NCBI GenBank assembly: GCA_963805985.1
Contig: CAWDWG010000003.1
Span: forward strand, 337,601 to 401,600
From: Bog-257 sp963805985
GTDB taxonomy: Bacteria; Acidobacteriota; Terriglobia; Terriglobales; Acidobacteriaceae
Length of the DNA: 64,000 nt
Direction: 5' to 3'
Shown: one piece after another, positions 22,138-30,402 of the stretch
Layout of the letters: each line of letters opens with the position of its first letter
How positions within the stretch are numbered: the stretch's first letter is position 1
Notes under the pieces: model-generated
Databases searched by the model: none
Seen by the model: only the letters and a program-made list of their open reading frames with translations
What the model was told of the DNA's origin: nothing
Made by a program: the position numbers and the translations under genes

Positions 22138-25131
22138 ATGACCACGACTCGCCCCATGCCCGATCCGTCCTCACCTTCCGAACGTCTTTTCGAGGGCTTC
22201 GAGAATCTGATGCCGTTCCGCGTCAACGACATTCTGCTGGTCTCCAGCCTCTATGACTCATTCATCCTGCGCGAAGACGGGCGGCTCAATGAGTTGATGC
22301 TCGGAGAATCGCTGGAGCTTAACCTGCATCAGGTGCCGGGCATCACGCATGTCTCGAATGGCGAAGCGGCGCTGCAACTCGCGCTTTCCCAGCCGCGCTT
22401 CAACCTGATCGTCACCAATCTGTACGTAGGCGACATGGATGCCGCGCAGTTGGCTCGCAAGCTGAGAGCCGAGGGTCTGAATGTTCCTGTCGTCGTGCTG
22501 GCCTACGACTATCGCGAGATCCAGAACTTTGTCGCGCGCAATCCGCACACCGACATCGATCGCATCTTCCTGTGGCAGGGCAACGCGCGCATTTTAATTT
22601 CGATCGTCAACTACATTGAAGACAAGCGGAACGCGCTGCACGACACCAAGACCATGAATGTTCCCGTCATCCTCATGGTCGAGGATGACATCACGTACTA
22701 CTCGCTGTTCCTGCCGGTGATCTACACGGAAATCATCAGCCAGTCGCGGCGCCTGCTGAGCGAGGCGCTGAACCTGGCGCACAAGCTGGTGCGCATGCGC
22801 GCGCGCCCGAAGATTCTTCTGGCCTCCAACTACGAAGAAGCGGAGCGCGAGGTCCTGAAGTATCGTGAGCATCTGCTGGGCGTGATCTCCGACGTCGAAT
22901 TCCCGCGTGCCGGCGAACTGTCCGCCGAAGCCGGATTCGAACTTGCGCGCATGGTCCACGAGACGATTCCCGACGTGCCGATCATTTTGCAGTCCAGCCG
23001 CACTGCGTTCATGGAGCGCGCTCATCGCGAGGGTCACTCATTCCTGCAAAAGCGATCGCCCACTCTGCTGGGCGATCTGCGACACATCCTGACGGAGGAA
23101 ATGGGATTCGGCGATTTCGTCTTTCGCTTGCCGGATGGCACAACGGAAGTGGCTCGCGCTGCGGACTTGAATGCTCTGGAAACCTGTCTGGCGACGGTGC
23201 CGGAAGAGAGTCTCGCGTTTCATGCCGAGCGCAATCACTTCTCGCACTGGCTAATGGCGCGTACCGAGTTCGCCGTCGCGCAGAAACTGCGGCCGCGCAA
23301 GGTCAGTGACTTCGGCACCTTGGAGAATTTGCGACGTGACCTGATCGAATCGATCGTGGAGTATCGCCGCGAACAGAGCCAGGCGCTGATCGGCGAATTC
23401 AATCCAGCGAACTTTCAGCCCACCGATGCGTTCTTTCTTGAGATCGGCAATGGCTCGCTGGGTGGCAAAGCGCGCGGACTGGCGTTCATCCGCCACATCC
23501 TGCGGCAGCAGGGAATCGGCCGGAGCTTTGCCGGCATTCGCATTGCGGTGCCGCCGACACTGGTGTTGACCACGGAGATTTTCGATCGCTTTCTCGCCGA
23601 GAACGATCTGCTGGATCTTGCAATTCACAGCGACGATGATGCCGAAATCACGCGCCGATTCTTAGCAGCTCCTTTTCCGATTGCACTGCTCGACAGCCTG
23701 CTGGCGTTCCTTGAAGCCGTGCGGTATCCGCTGGCGGTGCGGTCCTCCAGCCTGCTCGAAGATTCGCAATATCAGCCCTTCTCCGGCGTTTACGAGACTT
23801 TCATGCTGGCCGACTGCCATCCTGATATTCAGGTGCGGCTGGAGCAGTTGCTGCAGGCGATCAAGCTGGTGTATGCGTCTACCTTCAGCCAGCATGCCAA
23901 GGCTTATGTGCGGGCTACGCCGTATCGGCTGGAAGAAGAGAAGATGGCGGTGGTTCTGCAACAGGTGGTCGGCCGCGCCCACGGTAATCGCTTCTATCCG
24001 GATTTCTCAGGGGTGGTGCGATCGCGCAATTTTTATCCCATCGGACCGATCAAGGTTGCCGACGGATTTGCGGCAGTCGCTCTGGGTCTGGGACGGGCGG
24101 TGGTAGGCGGAGGAAGATGTCTGACGTTTAGTCCGCGACATCCGCAGCATCTGGTGCAGTTTTCGTCAGTCGAGGACATGCTGGCAAATTCGCAGACGGA
24201 GTTCTGGGCGCTGGACCTGGAGCATCAGGCCCATTCCGCGGATGTTGCCGATGAGTTGCGTGAGGTGCCGTTCGGCCTGGATGTTGCCGAAGGGGACGGC
24301 ACGCTGCAGACGGTCGCGTCGACGTATTCGGTGGATAACCACGCGGTGTATGACGGCTTGAGCCGCAAGGGGCCTCGCCTGGTGAGCTTCGCGCCCATTC
24401 TCAAGCATGGCGTCTTCCCCTTGCCGCAGATCCTCGATCGGCTCATGACACTGGGCGAGGATGCGCTGGGGCGTCCGGTGGAAATTGAGTTCGCGGTGCG
24501 GCTGCCGAAGGACAACGATGGCTTGGCCGAGTTTGGCTTCCTTCAGTTGCGGCCGCTGGTGCTCTCGCGCGAAGGCGAAGACATTCGTATGAGCGATGTC
24601 GAACCGGAGAAGCTGGTCTGCCAGAGCTCTGTCGTGCTGGGACATGGGCGGTTGCAGGATGTGCACGACCTGATCGTAGTTGACGTCCACCGCTTTGAAC
24701 GCGGGCGCAGCCGTGAAGTGGCGCAGAACGTGGCTCACTTCAACGCCAAGCTGAGCGACACCAACACGCCGTACGTGCTGATCGGCGTCGGACGCTGGGG
24801 CTCGACCGATCCGTGGCTGGGAATTCCGGTCGCGTGGGATCAGATTTCCGGCGCGCGGGTTATCGTCGAATGCGGCTTTCGCGACTTCCGGGTCGCGCCG
24901 TCGCAAGGCAGCCACTTCTTCCAGAATCTCACTGCGTTTCAGATCGGATACTTCACCGTGAATCCCGATGCCGGCGAAGGCTTCCTCGATTGGCAGTGGC
25001 TCACGGCACAGCCTGCAGTGGAAGAGCACGGTTGCGTGCGGCATTTGCGATTCGATTCGCCAGCGATCGTCATGATGAACGGCAAGACCAGCCAGGGAAT
25101 GATCTTCAAGCCAGGAGGTGGCGTGGAGTAA
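22138..25131 (+). CDS. Receiver-like domains fused to a PEP-synthase-type ATP-grasp domain
   Basis: Cytoplasmic protein of 997 residues. Residues about 30-170 form a receiver-like domain in which the phosphoacceptor is Asn94 (LIVTNLYVGDMDA). Residues about 190-330 form a second receiver-like domain with an acidic pocket (VEDD), Asp252 (VISDVEFP) and Lys305. From about 460 follows a PPDK_N/PEP-synthase nucleotide-binding region: LGGKARGLAFI, and AVRSSSLLEDSQYQPFSGVYET around Arg535. The phosphohistidine and PEP-barrel domains of true PEP synthase are absent; instead there is a C-terminal region with LIGVGRWGSTDPWLGIPV. Start ATG 22138 chosen over TTG 22111. Possibly a signalling phosphotransferase; reaction unknown. 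Confidence 0.75.
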   Translation: MTTTRPMPDPSSPSERLFEGFENLMPFRVNDILLVSSLYDSFILREDGRLNELMLGESLELNLHQVPGITHVSNGEAALQLALSQPRFNLIVTNLYVGDMDAAQLARKLRAEGLNVPVVVLAYDYREIQNFVARNPHTDIDRIFLWQGNARILISIVNYIEDKRNALHDTKTMNVPVILMVEDDITYYSLFLPVIYTEIISQSRRLLSEALNLAHKLVRMRARPKILLASNYEEAEREVLKYREHLLGVISDVEFPRAGELSAEAGFELARMVHETIPDVPIILQSSRTAFMERAHREGHSFLQKRSPTLLGDLRHILTEEMGFGDFVFRLPDGTTEVARAADLNALETCLATVPEESLAFHAERNHFSHWLMARTEFAVAQKLRPRKVSDFGTLENLRRDLIESIVEYRREQSQALIGEFNPANFQPTDAFFLEIGNGSLGGKARGLAFIRHILRQQGIGRSFAGIRIAVPPTLVLTTEIFDRFLAENDLLDLAIHSDDDAEITRRFLAAPFPIALLDSLLAFLEAVRYPLAVRSSSLLEDSQYQPFSGVYETFMLADCHPDIQVRLEQLLQAIKLVYASTFSQHAKAYVRATPYRLEEEKMAVVLQQVVGRAHGNRFYPDFSGVVRSRNFYPIGPIKVADGFAAVALGLGRAVVGGGRCLTFSPRHPQHLVQFSSVEDMLANSQTEFWALDLEHQAHSADVADELREVPFGLDVAEGDGTLQTVASTYSVDNHAVYDGLSRKGPRLVSFAPILKHGVFPLPQILDRLMTLGEDALGRPVEIEFAVRLPKDNDGLAEFGFLQLRPLVLSREGEDIRMSDVEPEKLVCQSSVVLGHGRLQDVHDLIVVDVHRFERGRSREVAQNVAHFNAKLSDTNTPYVLIGVGRWGSTDPWLGIPVAWDQISGARVIVECGFRDFRVAPSQGSHFFQNLTAFQIGYFTVNPDAGEGFLDWQWLTAQPAVEEHGCVRHLRFDSPAIVMMNGKTSQGMIFKPGGGVE

Positions 25132-25229
25132 CATAGGGGCCGCCGAATTCGAGACAGTGCGCGAAAGTGATTTGAGATTTCCACGCAAGACGCGCACAAT
25201 GATTCGCGACGTACCAGCGGAGGGAACGC

Positions 25230-25625
25230 ATGTTGAAGGGCTTTCGTGATTTTGTGCTGCGTGGCAATGTGGTGGATCTAGCAGTTGGCGTGGTAATCGG
25301 CGCGGCATTTGGCACGGTGGTCAGCGCATTCGTCAAAGATCTGCTGACTCCGATCATCGCGGCGATTGTCAAGAGGCCTGACTTTTCCGGATTCTCTTTC
25401 GAGTTCAATGGTGCGAAGTTCCTCTACGGAGATTTCCTCAACGCGGTGATTGCGTTTTTGTTGGTTGCCGCTGCCGTGTATTACTTCGTCGTACTCCCGG
25501 TGAACACGCTGATGAGCCGCTTCCAGAAGCAGGCTGCGCCGGATAAGAAGAAATGTCCTGAGTGCCAGAGCGCTATTCCGATCGCAGCAACGCGGTGCGC
25601 ATTTTGCGCTCAGCCCGTTGTCTAG
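25230..25625 (+). CDS. mscL: Large-conductance mechanosensitive channel with C-terminal zinc ribbon
   Basis: Pentameric osmotic safety valve in the inner membrane. The MscL fold is clear: N-terminal LKGFRDFVLRGNVVDLAVGVVIGAAFGTVVSAFVKDLLTPII (first helix and pore), a periplasmic loop and second helix FLNAVIAFLLVAAAVYYFVVLPVNTLM. In place of the usual acidic C-terminal helix it ends with a CPEC...CAFC ribbon (about residues 109-128), a putative zinc site. Start ATG 25230 with GGAGGG upstream. 131 residues. Confidence 0.93.
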   Translation: MLKGFRDFVLRGNVVDLAVGVVIGAAFGTVVSAFVKDLLTPIIAAIVKRPDFSGFSFEFNGAKFLYGDFLNAVIAFLLVAAAVYYFVVLPVNTLMSRFQKQAAPDKKKCPECQSAIPIAATRCAFCAQPVV

Positions 25626-25669
25626 AAGTGCCTGCGCTTGGGCAACGGGATTCTGAGCCTGTTGCTCTT

Positions 25670-26173
25670 CTACGGATGCGACCGTTTGCGGCTTGCGACC
25701 TCGCCCGCGATTCCAGGATGATGCGAACCCTTCCGGATCCTCGCTCGCAGGCTGCGCCAGACGGTCTTGCGTCCAAGCCACATCGCCATAGCCACGGCGA
25801 ACCATACCAACGTAGCTGCAGGGAGCACCGCGGCCACTGGATAGCGCGGCAAAAGTTGCCATACGACCACAGCGAATGCTGCCAGCCCGACGCTTCCCAT
25901 GGCTGCGCCGGCAGCATCGACGCCAGCCAGTTCATGCGCGCGAAGCTGTCTTCTGGATTCGGCTCGCGCCTTCTTCTCTTCCTGTTTCTCCAGCAGCGTA
26001 GCAGCGGCCGGAAAGATCGCCGGAGCTGCCAGGAATAGTCCGCCAATCTCCGGCCCGTACCGTTTGGCGATGATTCCAGCCAACGCCGTTACGGCGCCTC
26101 CGAAGATGAAACGGACAAGGTACTCCTGCCATTTGGTGCGCTTCAGAGCGGCGATGTTCGTTTCAATCTTCAC
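25670..26173 (-). CDS. Membrane protein, DUF3147-like (second of a pair)
   Basis: 167 residues, about four hydrophobic helices. RFIFGGAVTALAGIIAKRYGPEIGGLFLAAPAIFPAAATLLEK resembles the GGxxxA...GxxAGxxAxxP pattern of DUF3147-type proteins. A basic loop interrupts it (EEKKARAESRRQLRAHE), and the tail is Arg-rich. Starts at ATG 26173, overlapping by 4 bases the related gene upstream on the same strand, so the two are co-translated and may form a heteromer. Convergent with mscL (44 bases apart). Function unknown. Confidence 0.7.
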   Translation of the reverse strand: MKIETNIAALKRTKWQEYLVRFIFGGAVTALAGIIAKRYGPEIGGLFLAAPAIFPAAATLLEKQEEKKARAESRRQLRAHELAGVDAAGAAMGSVGLAAFAVVVWQLLPRYPVAAVLPAATLVWFAVAMAMWLGRKTVWRSLRARIRKGSHHPGIAGEVASRKRSHP

Positions 26174-26520
26174 CAGATTAGCTTATGAAAACCGAACCAC
26201 AAGCCGAGGGCAGCGCCCAGCCAGAGCAACAGCGCCAAACTGCTCACCGGCAATGCCGGCCATTTCCTGCGCATCATCAGCCGGCTTGCTACCGATGCAT
26301 AGATGAAGAACGCTACGGCGCCGAGAATCATCGAGCGCGCCTCGATGCTCGCGTAGGTCGCGCCATGCTCTTTGACGGTTAAGACGACGGTGGCGAGCGC
26401 CACGGAAGGCGCCGCGCCTAACATTCCAGCGAAGCTCTTCGGCTTCAACATATTTCCGATCGTCGCAAAGGCCGACACGACGATGCCGCCGATGAGGACT
26501 CGCAGCAGGATTTCGATCAC
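26170..26520 (-). CDS. Membrane protein, DUF3147-like (first of a pair)
   Basis: 116 residues and four hydrophobic helices; IEILLRVLIGGIVVSAFATIGNMLKPKSFAGMLGAAPSVALATVVL carries the DUF3147-type glycine-rich core, and MILGAVAFFIYASVASRLMMRR the last helices. Start is the GTG at 26520 with GGGAGGAATC immediately upstream; an open frame extending to 26577 has no ribosome-binding site. Divergent from gyrB. Function unknown. Confidence 0.7.
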   Translation of the reverse strand: MIEILLRVLIGGIVVSAFATIGNMLKPKSFAGMLGAAPSVALATVVLTVKEHGATYASIEARSMILGAVAFFIYASVASRLMMRRKWPALPVSSLALLLWLGAALGLWFGFHKLIW

Positions 26521-26959
26521 GATTCCTCCCGCGTTACATCGTTGGCTGCAAACCGGTTGTAGCGGGATGCAAAGCACAACTGGAGATCGCCCGCGATGTG
26601 GCTCTCCGCTGCCTTGTTCAGCACGTTTTCGATTTTGTTTTTCAGATTTGACACCACCAACTCATTAACCGAAATGTAACTAAAACAATAGGATTCCGGG
26701 CCTGCAGGGAAGAGTTGTGTGGGCACCGCTGTGGATAATGTTGGTTACAGCGTAACTGATTGTATCGTAACGGCTTAAGCCTTATTTTGAGGGTCGATTC
26801 ACAGCCCGCAATGTGGTAAAATAAATATGGGTTATTAAGCACCTAAATCACTGAAACTCAAACAGATACGTCGTGTCATCTGAGTTACCGCTGCGCCCCA
26901 ACTCAGTCAAGCACCAGGCAATCGTGTAGCTGATTCGGTTGCCAACGAAATGGAGCAGG
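26521..26959. other. AT-rich intergenic region upstream of gyrB
   Basis: 439 bases without a gene, clearly richer in A/T than its surroundings (for example GTGGTAAAATAAATATGGGTTATTAAG at 26813 onward). It holds one perfect DnaA box and a GTTAC-AGC-GTAAC palindrome (26744-26756) followed by another GTAAC. It must contain the promoters for gyrB and for the divergent DUF3147 pair; TAAAAT at 26817-26822 is a candidate -10 element for gyrB. Confidence 0.5.
26730..26738 (-). promoter_or_regulatory. Perfect DnaA box
   Basis: TGTGGATAA on the plus strand is the exact reverse complement of the DnaA box TTATCCACA. A single perfect box inside an AT-rich region ahead of gyrB suggests DnaA control or nearness to an origin; a cluster of boxes is not present. 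Confidence 0.6.
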
Positions 26960-29599
26960 ATGCCCGCGAAAGATTCCTCGAATGCCGCTTCGGCGGCCTC
27001 GCAAAACAAAGCCATCGAGAACGAAAAGCTTCCCGCGAACAATGGCAAGAATGGAAACGGATCGGAGGCCGATTACACCGCCGATTCGATCAAGGTTCTG
27101 GGCGGAATGGAAGCTGTCCGCAAACGCCCGGCCATGTATATCGGATCGACCGGTGAAATGGGACTGCATCATCTCGTCTACGAAGTCGTCGACAACTCCG
27201 TCGACGAAGCGCTGGCCGGTTTTGCCGATCGCATCGACGTCACCATTCACATCGATGACTCGATCACGGTTGTCGACAACGGTCGCGGCATTCCGGTCGA
27301 CGAAATGGATGTGGACGGCGAGCGTCTTCCCGCGGCACAGGTTGTGATGACCGTGTTGCATGCGGGCGGGAAGTTCGACAGCTCGACCTACAAGGTTTCC
27401 GGCGGATTGCACGGCGTCGGCGTCTCCTGCGTCAATGCGCTCAGCCATCTGCTCGAGTTGGAAATTTGGCGCGATGGCGCAGTCTTTGAGCAGAGTTACT
27501 CGAAGGGCGAGCCGACTTCCAAGCTGAAGAAAACCGGCACGACGAAAAAGCGCGGAACCAAAGTTCACTTCGTCCCCGATAAGGAAATCTTCACCGCCAC
27601 CGAATACAACTACGACACCCTGGCGCAACGCCTGCGTGAGATGGCATTCCTCAATAAAGGTCTGCTGATCACGCTTGCCGACGAACGCACCACCGATCCC
27701 AAGACGGGTGAGCCCAAGAAGGCCGAGTTCAAGTACAACGGCGGTATCGCGGAGTTCATCAAGCACCTGAACCGCGGCAAGAGTGTGCTGCACGACAAGC
27801 CCATTTACATGCAGGCCGAGCGCGACGGCGTCGATATGGAAATCGCGTTGCAATACAACGACGCTTACTCGGAGACGGTGCTCAGCTTCGCCAACAACAT
27901 CAATACGGTCGACGGCGGAACGCACCTGTCCGGCTTTCGCACATCCCTGACGCGCACCATCAACTACGCCGGCCAGCAGCTCGGCCTCTTCAAGGACGTG
28001 AAGGAAAATCTGACCGGCGATGACGTGCGCGAAGGCCTCGTCGCGGTTGTCAGCGTCAAGCTGTCGCAGCCACAGTTTGAAGGTCAGACCAAGGGCAAGC
28101 TCAACTCCGACATCGCCGGCATCGTGCAGGCGTTCGTCAACGAGCGACTGGGAGGGTTCTTCGAACAGAATCCTGTCGTCGCCAAGCGAATTATCAATAA
28201 AGCGATCGAAGCTGCTCGCGCTCGCGAAGCCGCGCGTAAAGCTCGCGATCTCACGCGCCGCAAAGGTGCTCTCGATGGCGGAGGGCTGCCGGGCAAGCTG
28301 GCTGACTGCTCGGAGCGTCAGCCTGAACGCTGTGAGGTCTATCTGGTCGAGGGCGAGAGCGCAGGCGGCACGGCCAAACAAGGCCGTGATCGCCGCTTCC
28401 AGGCGATTCTGCCGCTCAAAGGCAAGATCCTCAACGTCGAGAAAGCACGCTACGACAAGATGCTCGGCCACGAAGAAATTCGCGCCATGATCACGGCGCT
28501 GGGCACCGGCATAGGCAAGGACGATTTCGACGTTTCCAAGCTGCGCTACGGCAAGATCATCCTGATGACCGACGCCGATGTCGACGGCTCGCACATTCGC
28601 ACGTTGCTGCTCACTTTCTTTTTCCGCCACATGGAAGAGCTCATCAAGCGCGGCCACGTTTATATCGCGCAGCCGCCGCTCTACCGCATCAAGAAGGGCA
28701 AGTTTGAGCAGTACATTAAGAATGACGCGGAGCTGGTGAAGGTCATGGTGAAGCGCGCTGCCGACGGGATCGTGGTGCGCTACGGCGAAGGCGCAGCCTC
28801 GCTCGATGGAGCGCCGCTGGCCAAGTTTATGACCACCCTCAACGACTACATAGGATTCTTCGACAAGGTCGGGAAGCGCATTCGCGATCAGCACATCACC
28901 GAACTTCTGCCCAAGGCCGATCTGGTGAAGCGCGTCGACTTCGAAGGTGACAGCAAGAAGGCGCCGCACAAGATCGCAGCGCTGGAAAAGTCGCTGAAGG
29001 CGATCGCCAAAGAGCGCGGCATCAAGACGATCGAACCGCAATTCGACGGCGAGCACAACCTGTGGGAGCTGAAGTTCGTCAACTCGCAGGGCGCCGAACA
29101 CGTCATCAACTGGGAGCTGGCGTCGACGCCGGAGTATCGCCAGATGATGTCGAAGTACAAGCAGATCGAGCCATACATGGAGCCGCCCTACGTCATCGAG
29201 CCGCTGAAGAAGGACGCCGGCTCGAATGGCAAGGAAGAACTGAGCGACGCCGAGAAGGCCGACCAGGAGAAAGTCGAGCAGAAAGCTCCCAAGGCGTCGA
29301 AGAAGAAGGCCGAGGCCGTCGCGGTGGAGAAAGCCACGCCGCGCGAAGTATTCGACTACGTCTTCAACGAAGGCCGCAAGGAGTACGACGTCCAGCGCTA
29401 CAAGGGTCTAGGCGAGATGAGTTCGACCCAACTGTGGGAGACGACAATGGATCCCGAGCGCCGCACGCTGCTCTCCGTACGACTCGAAGACCTGGCCGAG
29501 ACCGAAACGATCTTCTCCACGTTGATGGGCGAGGACGTCGAAGCCCGCCGCAAGTTCATCGAGGAGAACGCGCTGGATGTGAAGAATTTGGACATCTAG
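26960..29599 (+). CDS. gyrB: DNA gyrase subunit B
   Basis: ATPase subunit of gyrase, 879 residues. GHKL ATPase motifs: EVVDNSVDEALAG, DNGRGIPVD and GGLHGVGVSCVNALS. Transducer, then TOPRIM with VEGESAGGTAKQGRDRRFQAILPL and the metal-binding MTDADVDGSHIRTLLLTFFFR; the tail has RYKGLGEMSSTQLWETTMDP. It is longer than the ~640-residue Gram-positive form because of an insert of about 170-200 residues in TOPRIM, as in proteobacterial GyrB, plus a Lys/Glu/Ala-rich linker (residues about 755-800). Start ATG 26960 (GGAG eight bases upstream); TTG 26939 is a weaker alternative. Confidence 0.95.
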   Translation: MPAKDSSNAASAASQNKAIENEKLPANNGKNGNGSEADYTADSIKVLGGMEAVRKRPAMYIGSTGEMGLHHLVYEVVDNSVDEALAGFADRIDVTIHIDDSITVVDNGRGIPVDEMDVDGERLPAAQVVMTVLHAGGKFDSSTYKVSGGLHGVGVSCVNALSHLLELEIWRDGAVFEQSYSKGEPTSKLKKTGTTKKRGTKVHFVPDKEIFTATEYNYDTLAQRLREMAFLNKGLLITLADERTTDPKTGEPKKAEFKYNGGIAEFIKHLNRGKSVLHDKPIYMQAERDGVDMEIALQYNDAYSETVLSFANNINTVDGGTHLSGFRTSLTRTINYAGQQLGLFKDVKENLTGDDVREGLVAVVSVKLSQPQFEGQTKGKLNSDIAGIVQAFVNERLGGFFEQNPVVAKRIINKAIEAARAREAARKARDLTRRKGALDGGGLPGKLADCSERQPERCEVYLVEGESAGGTAKQGRDRRFQAILPLKGKILNVEKARYDKMLGHEEIRAMITALGTGIGKDDFDVSKLRYGKIILMTDADVDGSHIRTLLLTFFFRHMEELIKRGHVYIAQPPLYRIKKGKFEQYIKNDAELVKVMVKRAADGIVVRYGEGAASLDGAPLAKFMTTLNDYIGFFDKVGKRIRDQHITELLPKADLVKRVDFEGDSKKAPHKIAALEKSLKAIAKERGIKTIEPQFDGEHNLWELKFVNSQGAEHVINWELASTPEYRQMMSKYKQIEPYMEPPYVIEPLKKDAGSNGKEELSDAEKADQEKVEQKAPKASKKKAEAVAVEKATPREVFDYVFNEGRKEYDVQRYKGLGEMSSTQLWETTMDPERRTLLSVRLEDLAETETIFSTLMGEDVEARRKFIEENALDVKNLDI

Positions 29600-29636
29600 A
29601 GCAGTTTGCTGAAAAGCCCAACTGGCCGGGATTGGT

Positions 29637-30114
29637 TTGAAAAGCAAGGTTTATCGAAACGACAATTCCGAGCTACTTGGTCGCTCGGCCTAGCCGCGAT
29701 CTGCTCATAGCCGCGCACCAACAGATCACGCGGGAATGGTGGACTTTGCGCCACTCGGATTTTGATCTTTATGTTTCGGAGGTGGTCATCCGAGAGTGCA
29801 GCGCCGGCGATCCGTTTCTTGCGGCCGATCGAATGCAGGTGATCGCAAGCCTACCCGCATTAGAGTTAACGGAAGACGTTCTGGAGCTGTCCGCCGAGAT
29901 GCTCTCAGCCGGTGTGTTGCCCCCGAATGCTGGCAATGACGCTCTCCATCTCTGCGTTGCTGCAATCTACGATTGCGAGTATCTTCTAACGTGGAATTGT
30001 AGGCATCTTGCAAACGCAGAAATTCAGCGCGGAGCACGCACGGTAGCTAATACTAAGGGCTGGGAGCTTCCAATTGTTTGTACGCCGGAAGAGCTGATGG
30101 GGGGCGAATCATGA
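29637..30114 (+). pseudogene. PIN-domain toxin gene with a 2-base frameshift near its start
   Basis: The PIN protein reads openly from 29656 to 30114 (IETTIPSYLVARPSRDLLIAAHQ, then NDALHLCVAAIYDCEYLLTWNCRHLANAEI). In that frame there is no usable start before TTG 29677, which would remove the first strand and its metal-binding acid. The expected beginning MKSKVY is present in another frame from TTG 29637 (TTG AAA AGC AAG GTT TAT) and joins the PIN frame if two bases (AT) are restored after 29654. So the gene lost 2 bases, or the base sequence has an error here. The partner downstream is intact and overlaps by 4 bases. Confidence 0.7.
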
Positions 30115-30293
30115 AAAGCCGTGACGAAATTGTGGATGAGGTTCGAGCGAACCGAGAAGCTTACGCAGCTCAGTTCAACTTTGATTTGCGCGCTATTTAT
30201 GAAGATCTCAAAAGGAGTGAACAGACCCATCCCGAACGTCTCGCTAAGTTGCGCCCGGTTCGGCCTAAGCCAGTTGTCGCAAGCGACCATTAA
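30111..30293 (+). CDS. Small antitoxin-like partner of the PIN protein
   Basis: 60 residues: KSRDEIVDEVRANREAYAAQFNFDLRAIYEDLKRSEQTHPERL. This composition (acidic start, REAYAAQFNFDLRAIYEDLK core) is typical of a small family encoded directly after PIN genes of this type. Starts at ATG 30111, ATGA overlap with the PIN stop. Being downstream of the toxin is the reverse of the usual antitoxin order. Its antitoxin role is inferred from pairing. Confidence 0.7.
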   Translation: MKSRDEIVDEVRANREAYAAQFNFDLRAIYEDLKRSEQTHPERLAKLRPVRPKPVVASDH

Positions 30294-30402
30294 GTTGAAA
30301 ACAAACTGCGATCGTCCCCTCAGCCTGAATAGCTAAACACTTATAAGTCTTGCAGAGCATAGGTTCCGTTGACCGCGCGACTTCGCCTCTGACCGCTCTG
30401 CC

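Noticed and set aside
21692..22141. Plus-strand open frame of 149 codons before the receiver fusion gene
   Set aside because: Runs through two dispersed repeats; no ribosome-binding site and repeat-derived sequence.
26903..29101. 732-codon minus-strand open frame across gyrB
   Set aside because: Antisense shadow of gyrB created by high GC at third positions.
30078..30110. Longer start for the small PIN partner
   Set aside because: ATG 30111 overlaps the PIN stop as ATGA; the upstream codons overlap the PIN gene in another frame.
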